Source: UBA2779 sp965232165 (GTDB taxonomy: Bacteria; Spirochaetota; Spirochaetia; DSM-2461). From it: a DNA stretch of 64,000 nucleotides. A program made the translations under genes and the position numbers. Shown in pieces: positions 29,155 to 39,014 of this stretch (the stretch's first letter is position 1; each line of letters starts with the position of its first letter). The DNA lies in contig CBDDOY010000001.1 of the NCBI GenBank assembly GCA_965232165.1, positions 1,426,001-1,490,000 on the forward strand, written 5' to 3'. The notes under the pieces were generated by a model that made no database searches, was not told where the DNA came from, and saw nothing but the letters and a program-made list of their open reading frames with translations.

Positions 29155-31155
29155 TTACTATTTTCAGTGCTGTTATATTTTTTGGGGCTATGAAAAAGGC
29201 AAGTGAGAAACCCGCAGTATACCAACTTACCCCCTTAGTTTTATCCCGCCCCCTTTTGCAACTGATCAATCACCGATTCGACAAAGTTTTGAATTCGCTC
29301 ATCCCGGGTTTGAGGATCCTTCTCGTATAACAATAGAGGACCCTCAAACTTTCTAGGACTACCTTGAATGGAACCGAGATGCTTTTTCCAGTAGTTACCC
29401 TTTAGCACCAATGGATGTATCCGATAGTATTCCCCCCGCTTTTTCTTTTCCTCATAAGTCTCTTTGGCAATATTGATTTCTTTGACACAGTATTTATTAT
29501 TCAGATAGAGGTCACTAAGGAGAAATATCACGGCATCGGCCTGTTTTATCTCATTGACTATCCGCGGATCCCATTCCTCGCCATTTTTTATTTCTTCGTC
29601 TGTAAGATATTCAAAATTGAGTGCATCTGGAACATACCGTAACTGTCCTAACGACAAAGTAACCTCATCAAGAATCTCTTTTTCCTCTTTTTTATATCCC
29701 ACAAAAACTTTACGCTTACGGTTTGATTCGGGTATGGCCTGCAGCGGTCTGGCCTCTTCCGACTCTTCCTTCTTTTGCCATAACCTACCAGTAATGGAGT
29801 AGTTCTTTATTCCTGACTTATCCAATATGCCCTGTATACTCTGGAAGACCGGATCCAGAAACTGCTGTAGTGCAGGGCCGGAACTTCCCTTGGCCCGTAC
29901 CATTATTTTCCCGCTCTGCCGGTATTCTCCCAAGCCGGTGATAAAATGCACCTGGATACGGCTACCCTCAAAATCCAGGTGTAGACCATCACGAAAATAG
30001 CTTACATCATCCCTCCACTCCGTACCGGCATGGGCCAGCCAGGCATTGATGACGCCCCTGTGCAGAAAGGGACAGTCAATAACCGATTCATTGAGTTCAC
30101 CGGGATATTTATTAAAGGCATCTTCCCCTTGATGACTTTCTTTAAGACCCTGTCCCAGTTCGGGTAGGTAGTAGGTTTTTTCATCAAATGGGGTATCGTA
30201 TCGGGTTAACTCAAAGGCAACCGCACAGGATTCCATCATGGACAGGAAGAGTTCGATCTCATCCTTTGGCTGGTTCCAGACCTCTTTGGATAATACTGCG
30301 TGAAATTTTCCTGAATTTTCTTTGATGAGTTTTAGCCACGGTTTTTCTCGGTCAAACAATGTGTAGACGGCATCCAGCATCCACTGCTGATCCAATATAA
30401 TCCTGTCCCCGAACAGGGAAGACTGGTGAAACAATTCCCCGCTCCCATGCAGATACTGCAACAGGGTTTTGGGTGCCAGGCACTGTGTTTTTTTCTTAAA
30501 GGTGTCCCAATCGATTGTTTTTTCCCTCTTTCGAAGTTTACTGAGTGAATCTATAGAGTCAAGCCATGACTTGGGCAGGGGGCATTTGCTCAGGCTGAGT
30601 GTCTCTTGCAACGAATTACGGACTTTATCGAGACGGGGCTTCAGGGACATACCCTCGTCAAAAACATTAGGGATGGTTATTTTGTCCAGAAGGCGGCCCT
30701 TCAGTTTTTTTGCCTTATCCCAGGGATCTTCCCCGGCGCATTCTTCGGGAGCGATTTCTATGGGGAGGATGCAGGCGTGGGGAGAGGTGGTTCTGATCAT
30801 GTCCATCCAGTAGGATAGGGATTTGTTTTCCCATTCCCATCCCAGGCCGTCCTCCTGTACTGCCGGTTCTTCCCGGCGGTAACAGAGCAGAATGCCGTCT
30901 ACGGATTTCATGAATACTTGGTGGGTGGCCAGGTACAGGTCTTGTCCGCCAAAATCCCAGAATCTTATCCGGGTGCTGTCGATATTTATGTCGAAGATGT
31001 TTATCCCGTGGGTGGATTTCTCGTCCTTCAGGGGTTTCTGCTTATTCAAAACTTTTAACAAGGTGGTTTTTCCCGTTCTGCCGTTGCCCAGGATCAGCCA
31101 TTTTCTAATGTTGTTCTCGGCCTTGCCCCTCTTTAATTCATCAAAGTAGTCCTTT

Positions 31156-31275
31156 GCCGCGGGGAGGCAGTTGCCAGAATGAGAATCCCCAAGCAGTTCT
31201 ACAGGGAAATCCTCTGCCGCGGGGAGGCAGTTGCCAGAATGAGAATCCCCAAGCAGTTCTACAGGGAAATCCTCT
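31156..31275 (-). repeat. Perfect 60-bp tandem duplication in Roco copy 2
   Basis: Two identical 60-base units (31156-31215, 31216-31275) that encode EDFPVELLGDSHSGNCLPAA twice. Roco copy 1 has a single unit at this site. The frame is kept. Confidence 0.95.
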
Positions 31276-32332
31276 ATGGGATTGTCATATAGGCTAAGCT
31301 CTTCAAGATGAAGCAGGAAACGGGGGAATTCCTTGATTTTACACTTTGAAAGGGCTGCCTTCGACAGTGCACGTAGACCCGAAAGAGCCGATAGGTCTGA
31401 GAGGTTTACGCACCCCGAGGCATCTAGTTGTTCCAGGGCGGCCATGTTCTGGAGACCGTTGAGGTTTTTCAGGTGGGGGCTGCGCCTTAAGTTGATACTC
31501 TTAATTCCGGTGAGCCCCGAAAGAGCCGACAGGTCTGAGAGGTTTTTGCAGCCTGAGGCCTCTAGTTTTTCCAGGGCGGCCAGGTTCTGGAGACAGTTGA
31601 GGTTTTTCAGGTGGGGGCTGCTGCTTATATCGATATGCTTAATGCCGGTGAGCCCCGAAAGAGCCGACAGGTCTGAGAGGTTTTCGCAGTGTGAGGCATC
31701 TAGTTGTTCCAGGGCGGCCAGGTTCTGGAGACAGTTGAGGTTTTTCAGGTGGGGGCTGCTGCTTATATCGATATGCTTAATGCCGGTGAGTCCCGAAAGA
31801 GCCGACAGGTCTGAGAGGTTTTCGCAGTCTGAGGCATTTAGTTGTTCCAGGGCGGCCAGGTTCTGGAGAACGTTGAGGTTTTTCAGGTGGGGGCTGTGGC
31901 TTATATCGATATGCTTAATGCCGGTGAGCCCCGAAAGAGCCGACAGGTCTGAGAGGTTTTCGCAGTCTGAGGCATCTAGTTCTTCCAGGGCGGCCAGGTT
32001 CTGGAGACAGTTGAGGTTTTTCAGGTGGGGGCTGCTGCTTATATCGATATGCTTAATGCCGGTGAGTCCCGAAAGAGCCGACAGGTCTGAGAGGTTTTCG
32101 CAGTCTGAGGCATTTAGTTGTTCCAGGGCGGCCAGGTTCTGGAGAACGTTGAGGTTTTTCAGGTGGGGGCTGTGGCTTACGCTGATACTCTTAATGCCGG
32201 TGAGACCCGAAAGAGCCGACAGGTCTGAGAGGTTTTCGCAGTGTGAGGCATCTAGTTTTTCCAGGGCGGCCAGGTACTGGAGACCGTTGAGGTTTTTCAG
32301 GTGGGGGTTGAAGCTTATATCAATATCCTTAA

Positions 32333-34463
32333 CCCAAGTTCACCACTAAAAAACGTAATTCCTTATAATAAATGGAGTTACTATTTTTTATTTACACTAC
32401 GGATTTGGTGAGTCGTCATCCGACGGTTCAACGCCTTTCCCGACAACCCAAGCATCGCATAAATCTTCTGATGTTCTAGTTCCTGTCGGGAGTCGAGTCT
32501 CACTTCATTATTCATCAGCACTCCCTCTTCAGTCTTGGAAATGTACTCTATGGTTATCCTCTGGTGGGTAGAAAGAACTTCTTTTATGGTCTTCCAACTC
32601 CGTGTATCTCCCCCTTTTCGTAATTTATATTCAGTCGCATGCATCAGGTGATACGCAAGGACCGATATAAACATATGCGACTGAACTCTCTTCTCCAGTT
32701 GGTGAAAGTTAGGCCGAAAGCCAAGATGAGACTTCATGTCTCTAAATGAGTTCTCAATACGACCAAGCATTTTGTAGAGCTCCCAAATATTTTTGTCATC
32801 CAAATCTTTTCGATTGGTTCTAAGGGTATAAGTTCCTTCACTGTTTCCTGTCTGAGTTTTCTTCTCCCATTTAATGTCAATCGCATTCAACTTTCCTGTC
32901 CGCTTGGCAGGCTCCCCAGGAATAACTGATATTTCATAAAGTTTTGCAGCCTTTGGATATTTTTCCTTAAGCCTGCCAATGCTCTGAAGAACCGAAGAAT
33001 ACAGTTTCATGCGGTTTTTCTTGTTTAATCCGTCACGAAGATATTGAAGTCTTTTAAGGAGGACGGTTTCGGTACGCATAGCCATGGCCTCTTCTTTAAG
33101 ACGTTTGTGCTCGCTCTTTACCAGAACCCAATGCTCATCCGAGATTGTTTTTCCGAATACTTCAATCTTGGCACCTGTTTTCTTGTCCTCCATGACCAGA
33201 TTCATCTCTTGCGATGGCTCAAGCTCCAAAGGACTTTTCCCTCTGTGAACCACAAGGTAGGTACATTTTCGCTTTTTAAGCCATTCGATATTCTCTTTTG
33301 TGGCAATCCCGGCATCCATTACGACAGTTGCCCCGACTTTTAGGCCCGCGTTGGCTTCCAAATCTAAAATCGTGGCCTGAAAAGTCTTGGATTCGCACTG
33401 GTTCCCCGGATGGAACTTGCTATACTTGGGAAATCCATCCGCATCGACAACCAACCCCAGGGTAGCCAATTTGCAGTCACTGCGCTTTTCTTTCGAGCGA
33501 CCATAAGATGCCTTTGGGTTCTTTTTGCACTGACCCTCAAAGTAGGTGTTCGTTAAATCGTAAAGTACAATGCTTTCGTCGAGGGAGAATAAATCTTGTT
33601 CTTTACAAGCCAAATGCTTCTCCAGCTCGTCCTTACAGCGGTAGAGAACATCGGCAGCCCTGTAGTACGCATTCAGGGAGGACGAATGGGGTAAGCCGCA
33701 CAGCTCAAAAAGAGCAGAATGTTTTTCCGCCCACTGCCTGGTAAATCGCTCGCTGGCTGGTTTGATCATTCTACCGACGATTAGAGCTTCAAGTAAGGGG
33801 ATCGTTCCCTTAGGCACACCGCATTTCCTTAGAACTCTGTCCATTTCCAACTCTTTCCATTGCTGATGACAGACGTACTCAGGGCCTAGGCTTCTGACTT
33901 TCTTTGTTTCAAGGCTGTTAACATCGACCGCTACAAAATTGGCTTGCGCTTGAGCTTTTAGTTGTGCGTCTTTTGCCCGCTTGGTGAAAATGCGGTCTGA
34001 TACCTGCTGTGCGATTTTCTCAATGTCTTCATCCAAGTCGAATAATTCTCTGTTTCCTGAAAGAATATTTTCAATTCTTCTTGCCAGAGCTTTGTATTGA
34101 GAAGAATCAATATCCAGTTTCCCAAGGTTGAGAATAATCCGCTGTCGGGGGCCTTTATCAGTGCGGATATTTTCTACAAGATTGAGGTAGGTGTACTGTT
34201 TTTTCGTTTTACCGTTGGCAACTTTTATTGATCTTATATACATACCACTAAGATACACCACAGCCACAAAAGAGGCAAGCGAAAAATAAAGTGTTAGGCA
34301 CTACATTTTGATTTGAGGTGATTTGAGGTCCCCAAAAAGCGGAATCCCTAAATATTCTATGGTATTTATGAGGTTTTGGGAAATATTTAAGCCTTTTTTT
34401 GAAGTAATTCGTTTTCTTGGTCGTTAAAAAAATATTTAGCAGGTGTATTTTGGTGAACTTGGG
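32333..34463 (-). mobile_element. IS1634-like insertion sequence, copy 1
   Basis: 2131 bases with 13-base perfect inverted ends CCCAAGTTCACCA. TTAA is present on both sides (32329-32332, 34464-34467), consistent with a 4-base target duplication. If the ends are read as AACCC...GGGTT, then no duplication is needed. It is inserted in the LRR array of Roco copy 2. Confidence 0.9.
32381..34267 (-). CDS. IS1634-family (IS4-like DDE) transposase
   Basis: Up to 628 residues; the ATG at 34243 (MYIRSIKVANGKTKKQ) fits the family start better than the GTG at 34267. Visible family segments are LDESIVLYDLTNTYFEGQ (first Asp), VVMDAGIATKENIEWLKKR (second Asp) and GRIENSFRDMKSHLGFRP (Glu, YREK-like region). 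Intact. It is nearly identical to the copy at 39063. Confidence 0.92.
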   Translation of the reverse strand: MAVVYLSGMYIRSIKVANGKTKKQYTYLNLVENIRTDKGPRQRIILNLGKLDIDSSQYKALARRIENILSGNRELFDLDEDIEKIAQQVSDRIFTKRAKDAQLKAQAQANFVAVDVNSLETKKVRSLGPEYVCHQQWKELEMDRVLRKCGVPKGTIPLLEALIVGRMIKPASERFTRQWAEKHSALFELCGLPHSSSLNAYYRAADVLYRCKDELEKHLACKEQDLFSLDESIVLYDLTNTYFEGQCKKNPKASYGRSKEKRSDCKLATLGLVVDADGFPKYSKFHPGNQCESKTFQATILDLEANAGLKVGATVVMDAGIATKENIEWLKKRKCTYLVVHRGKSPLELEPSQEMNLVMEDKKTGAKIEVFGKTISDEHWVLVKSEHKRLKEEAMAMRTETVLLKRLQYLRDGLNKKNRMKLYSSVLQSIGRLKEKYPKAAKLYEISVIPGEPAKRTGKLNAIDIKWEKKTQTGNSEGTYTLRTNRKDLDDKNIWELYKMLGRIENSFRDMKSHLGFRPNFHQLEKRVQSHMFISVLAYHLMHATEYKLRKGGDTRSWKTIKEVLSTHQRITIEYISKTEEGVLMNNEVRLDSRQELEHQKIYAMLGLSGKALNRRMTTHQIRSVNKK

Positions 34464-35100
34464 TTAATGCCGGTGAGCCCCGAAAGAGCCGACAGGTCTG
34501 AGAGGTTTTCGCAGAATGAGGCACCTATTTCTTCTAGGGCGGTCAAGTTCTGGAGACCGTTGAGGTTTTTCAGGTGGGGGCTGTGCCTTAAGTTGATATG
34601 CTTAATTCCGGTGAGCCCCGAAAGAGCCGACAGGTCTGAGAGGTTTTCGCAGTCTGAGGCATCTAGTTGTTCCAGGGCGGCCATGTTCTGGAGACCGTTG
34701 AGGTTTTTCAGGTGGGGGCTTTCGCTTATTCTGATATGCTTAATGCCGGTGAGCCCCGAAAGAGCCGATAGGTCTGAGAGGTTTACGCACCCCGAGGCAT
34801 CTAGTTTTTCCAGGGCGACCAAGTTCTGGAGACCGTTAAGGTTTTTCAGGTGGGGGTTGCGGCTTACGTTTATATTCTTAATACCGGTGAGATCCAAAAG
34901 AGCCGACAGGTCTGAGAGGTTTTTGCAGCCTGAGGCCTCTAGTTTTTCCAGGGCGGCCAGGTACTGGAGACCGTTGAGGTTTTTCAGGTGGGGGCTGGAA
35001 TTTATTTTTAGTGTTTTAAGACCCTTGAGTTTGGAAAACACGGAGAAATCACGGAGGTTTTTACACCGATCTAGCTCTAAACACTCAAGGTTTTTCAGGT

Positions 35101-36501
35101 GAGATATAATCAAAAGTTGTGGATGGGGTAAAAAAAGAGCAAATCCTTCTGTAAAATAATTGGTAATAAAGCCAAACAGAAAGGAGATGCTCTATGGAAG
35201 AGTTTACAACAAACGGAAATGATTCGGAAGTGCTGAAAAGCGAAACAGAATCGGTTTTGGATCAGGTTTTGCGAGAGGGAGCCAGAAAGATGCTTATTCA
35301 TGCCCTGGAGTTAGAAGTGGAAGACTACATCAATGCCCATAAACATGAGCGTGATCAGAATAATCAGCGCAAGGTTGTACGCAATGGTTACCACGCCCAA
35401 CGAAAAATTGTGACAGGGGCTGGTCAAATGCAAATCAAGGTTCCAAGAGTGGATGACAGGAAATTAAAGAGCAAGCGAGAGGATCGCTTCACCAGTGCCA
35501 TACTGCCAACCTATATGCGCAGAACTCCCAGTATCGACAACCTTGTTCCGGCGCTGTACCTCAGCGGTGTGTCCACATCTGCTTTCCAGACAGCTCTTGC
35601 CTCGATTCTGGGTGAAGGTATTGCCGGACTGTCGGCGACGAACATAGTCCGCTTGAAAAGGTTCTGGGAAGATGAGTTTCTTCAGTGGGAGAAACGTGAT
35701 TTGAAAGCTAAGGAATACGCCTACATCTGGGTGGACGGCATCTACTTCAATGTAAGGCTTGATGATCAAAGGAGCTGCATTCTTGTAATCATGGGAGCTG
35801 ACAAGGATGGGAAGAAGGAACTTCTAGCCGTCAGTGACGGATACAGGGAAAGCTCACAAAGCTGGAGGGAGATACTGCTCCAACTGAAAGCCCGGGGTCT
35901 CACCACCGCCCCCAGGCTGGCCATTGGGGATGGTGCGCTGGGTTTCTGGAATGCCCTGGATGAAATCTTTCCCGAAACAAAAAAACAGCGTTGCTGGGTG
36001 CACAAGACAGCGAATGTGTTAAACAAAATGCCCAGGAATATCCAGGGCAAGGCCAAGTCAATGATTCATGAAATGTATATGGCAGATACCGAGCAGAATG
36101 CTCTTAAAGCCTATGACTTATTCATTGATTCCTTTCAGGCTAAATACCCCAGGGCCACCCAGTGTCTGGAAAAGGACAGGGAGAAGCTGTTCACGTTCTA
36201 CAAATTTCCGGCGATGCACTGGACTCACATCAGGACGACCAACCCGATTGAGTCAACCTTTGCTACTGTCCGCCTTAGAACGAAGAGAACCAGGGGCTGT
36301 GGTTCAAGGGTGGCAACATTAAGTATGGTTTGGAAGCTCTGCCTGGAGGCTGAAAAGAACTGGCGAAAGCTACGTGGATACAAGCTAATCCCCAGGGTTA
36401 TTGAGGGTGTGTTTTGTAAAGATGGAGTCTTCAAGGAAGAGGCCGCGTGAAAAAAATGAAGGATTTGAAATTTTCTCATCCACAACTATTGACAATAACT
36501 C
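35101..36501 (+). mobile_element. IS256-family insertion sequence, copy 2
   Basis: 1401 bases, same ends as copy 1. It has a 9-base target duplication TTTTCAGGT at 35092-35100 and 36502-36510. The uninterrupted target is visible in Roco copy 1 near 26415-26433, which confirms the boundaries. Confidence 0.97.
35194..36450 (+). CDS. IS256-family transposase, copy 2
   Basis: 418 residues, intact, with all DDE segments. It differs from copies 1 and 3 by Lys for Arg in GADKDGKKE. It is antisense to the Roco gene it interrupts. Confidence 0.96.
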   Translation: MEEFTTNGNDSEVLKSETESVLDQVLREGARKMLIHALELEVEDYINAHKHERDQNNQRKVVRNGYHAQRKIVTGAGQMQIKVPRVDDRKLKSKREDRFTSAILPTYMRRTPSIDNLVPALYLSGVSTSAFQTALASILGEGIAGLSATNIVRLKRFWEDEFLQWEKRDLKAKEYAYIWVDGIYFNVRLDDQRSCILVIMGADKDGKKELLAVSDGYRESSQSWREILLQLKARGLTTAPRLAIGDGALGFWNALDEIFPETKKQRCWVHKTANVLNKMPRNIQGKAKSMIHEMYMADTEQNALKAYDLFIDSFQAKYPRATQCLEKDREKLFTFYKFPAMHWTHIRTTNPIESTFATVRLRTKRTRGCGSRVATLSMVWKLCLEAEKNWRKLRGYKLIPRVIEGVFCKDGVFKEEAA

Positions 36502-36946
36502 TTTTCAGGTTAACAAGTTGCGTAATGGTTTCTAACTTCTTATTACTATTAAATGGACTATATTCTATAGTAAGACTCTTAAGATGCGTCAGTTTTCCTA
36601 TTGCATCGGGAAGCCCTTCAATGGCTAAATCTTTTATTTTTAATGACGTTTCTCCTGTTCGCAGGCAGTCTTCAATCAGCCTTTCAGCTTCGATATAATC
36701 TTTATCGTTTATATCCTGCATTCCGGGTATACCTCTATGGCCTAGCGGCAAGTTTTGTTAAAACCGCCTCGGATTAACGGGCGGCATTGCCACTGTAACA
36801 AGCGGGGCTTCTCCTAGTCAAGTATAGGGATAATGGAGATAGATGGGGTCTTTGTTTATTGTGCGGGATGGGTTTAGTCAATTAGCAGATATTCAGATTG
36901 TGCACTGGCGGTTTATCTTGCACGGTTTTTTTAGATCAGCAAGTGA

Positions 36947-37042
36947 AGCAGGACCGCCCGCACCGAATGGGAAATTGAACTGATTCGGGAATACCGCACC
37001 CGCCTAGTTGATGACCGGACTGCAGAGGACATCGAAGAATGA
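36947..37042 (+). pseudogene. C-terminal scrap of an HsdS-like restriction specificity subunit
   Basis: Thirty codons after an in-frame stop read TARTEWEIELIREYRTRLVD and end at a stop. The I-E-L-I-x-E-Y-R-T-R-L-I/V pattern is the usual C-terminal helix of type I HsdS. It lies directly beyond the outer edge of the second Roco duplication unit. Confidence 0.5.
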
Positions 37043-37185
37043 ACCACGGAAAACACGGAAGGACATGGAATTGCTTTTGGTGATGATTCGGGACATGGTT
37101 CCTTCGATAATATAACGCCATATTTCAAAAAATATTTCACGCTATAGCGGCAGCCTGCGCTGCCGCTATAGCAATAGTTAAATTG

Positions 37186-38106
37186 TTAAAAAGCCCGCAC
37201 CGTACGAACACGGGAATCTTCGTCCTTACTGAGGCCATCCTGGAAGCCACTGGAGTTCTGCGCCCACCCGTAGTAGGAAAATGGACTATTGTTCTCCGAT
37301 GAAGACCAGTAGGGGTCAGACTCATTAAAGCTAGCCACAAAGCTGTCATTGGGATCCTTATCTTCATACGACTCATACAACTTACTCAACTCATTCAGTT
37401 CATCTTTTGACGGTAAAAACCAGTCATCATAGTCGTCCAGCTTTAAGTTATCACAGGTTTTCGCAGCGTAATTATCATTTAACTCCATATTATTACCAGA
37501 AGTGGTGTAATTACCGTTTCCCAGTACCTTAACAATCTCCTTCGTATTGGCCTCGCCGGTCCCTATAGCCGTGGCTGTTCCTACCTCCGTTCCATAACCG
37601 CCCCATTCAACTTCATTGGGATGAACGCTTGGCGCCGCCTCCAGGAAGCGCCGGCCATCGGAGTATGAGCCCTTACCGTAGAACACTTTGCCTCTGGCTG
37701 GACCGGTGTCGCCGATGGCATATATGATTTCAATGGTAAGGGTAGTTGTTTGGCTACCCGTGTATTTACCTGATGTGGCCTTTGCCATCGCCGTTACGGT
37801 GTAGACAGCGGAAGCCAAAACGGTATCTGTAGCCACCGATACTATGCCGTTTGTATCGACTGAAACCCCTGCCTGAGATGGGGAAATCGAGTAGTCAATT
37901 TCACTGTGTGTAACAGACCAACCGGGCAGCGAGGTGTTGCCGCTTGTCGCCCCTCTAACGATGCTGATGTTACTGTAGACGAGGTCCATATCAGCTAATG
38001 AAACCATACCGTCCTCGTTTCCTGAATCGGAACAGGAAATGGTATTACTCGTTAAAACCAGTAGAAATAAAAGCCCTCTGCCGATTTTCATAAAAAATTT
38101 ATTCAT
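37186..38106 (-). CDS. Lipoprotein with DUF1566-like C-terminal domain
   Basis: 306 residues. The leader IGRGLLFLLVLTSNTISC carries a lipobox Cys, and GAAGGAGT precedes the ATG. A cadherin/Ig-like beta domain (VYTVTAMAKATSGKYTGSQT) is followed by IGDTGPARGKVFY and a DUF1566-type domain with DDWFLPSKDELNELSKLY, YWSSSENN and a final RVRTVRAF. It is the same architecture as the protein at 14297, but smaller. Likely surface or periplasmic. Ligand unknown. Confidence 0.8.
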   Translation of the reverse strand: MNKFFMKIGRGLLFLLVLTSNTISCSDSGNEDGMVSLADMDLVYSNISIVRGATSGNTSLPGWSVTHSEIDYSISPSQAGVSVDTNGIVSVATDTVLASAVYTVTAMAKATSGKYTGSQTTTLTIEIIYAIGDTGPARGKVFYGKGSYSDGRRFLEAAPSVHPNEVEWGGYGTEVGTATAIGTGEANTKEIVKVLGNGNYTTSGNNMELNDNYAAKTCDNLKLDDYDDWFLPSKDELNELSKLYESYEDKDPNDSFVASFNESDPYWSSSENNSPFSYYGWAQNSSGFQDGLSKDEDSRVRTVRAF

Positions 38107-38308
38107 GCCTAGTACTCCTTCGCAAGCTTCTGCCTGCGATTAATATTTTGGTTTACCCCTGTTCAAAAGTAGCAAACCCAAGTTGACTTTTCCATTAATT
38201 TGTCTGTTACCTACACTAGGCTATCCGGTGCACCAAAGGAGATCGGGCTTCCCTTTGACTGATTCGGTTTTAGGGAGATGCTATTAAAAATAAAGCTTAT
38301 TAACTTAT

Positions 38309-38468
38309 GGGCACCTCTAAGAAACAGCTTTAGGAAACTGACGAAGAATTTTTTGTCGATACAAGGCGGCAAAAGCGGAGCTAGCTTAAGCTACGTGAGC
38401 ATTTTGACAACGCAGTAGCGGCAGAAAAGTTCGAGTCAAGAACTAAATGGGGTTTTTTAGAGGTGCCC
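38309..38468. repeat. MITE-like element, copy B
   Basis: 160 bases, ends GGGCACCTCTAAGAAAC and GGTTTTTTAGAGGTGCCC, with an internal dyad GTAGCTTAAGCTACG-like (AGCTTAAGCTACGTGAGC). It has a 4-base target duplication TTAT at 38305-38308 and 38469-38472. The rest of 38107-38642 shows no gene. Confidence 0.88.
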
Positions 38469-38642
38469 TTATACAGAGAGATGAGAATTATATTGTTTTC
38501 ATATATTCTTGGGGCTATATGCGGGGGGGAATGCTTGCGGTATAAGGACTTGCGCCGCAGATGGAATGGCGAAGCATTGCTTGAACACAATTATTCCGTT
38601 TCATCACTCTTACCATAATGGAATGGGGGGAGCTCACCAAGG

Positions 38643-39014
38643 CAGGGCTAACGCATGAAAAAGTTAGTGGAATTCGCTGTACCGAAGGCTTCAATCCCGA
38701 AATTCTTCACTGAACAAGTCAATATAGCCATACTTCGCCCCGCTTAGAACCTTTGGGAGGGCAGACTATAGAAAAAACGGACATGATCAGTATTTTCTCA
38801 AAATTGCCGGATCCTCGAGATCCCAAAAAGACAGCATCTCCTCTAATTGAAGTTGTCTTTCTAACAATTTGCAGTATCATGTCTTGATCATCCTACAGAA
38901 ATGGCAGACTTCGGCAGTCACATACTGCCATGGCTAAGAAAATATCTGCCATATACAAACGGAATACCAGCACATGACACTATTGGACGGGTCTTTTCCC
39001 TGATTAATCCACAA
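38643..39014 (+). mobile_element. ISAs1-family relic, copy 2, truncated by IS1634-like element
   Basis: Starts with CAGGGCTAACGCATGA and is nearly identical to 17659-18027, including LPDPRDPKKTASPLIEV. It is cut at ...CTGATTAATCCACAA where the IS1634-like element begins. Its right half is absent on the other side of that element. Non-functional. Confidence 0.8.

Larger units (their letters stand above)
29241..36721 (-). pseudogene. Roco (LRR-Roc-COR-TIR) copy 2, split by two insertion sequences
   Basis: Direct duplicate of the gene at 22488-26642. The N-terminal piece is 36721-36502, the second LRR piece 35100-34464, and the rest (LRR, Roc, COR, TIR) 32332-29241. They are separated by IS256 (35101-36501) and an IS1634-like element (32333-34463). 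Removing each IS with one target duplication restores a continuous frame, and the pieces themselves have no stop. The P-loop GNGRTGKTT, DFGGQ and the TIR Glu (YCVKEI) are kept. The linker before Roc has a 20-residue tandem duplication. The downstream piece could still be translated from a Met at 31445 as a 734-residue LRR-poor Roc-COR-TIR protein. Confidence 0.85.
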
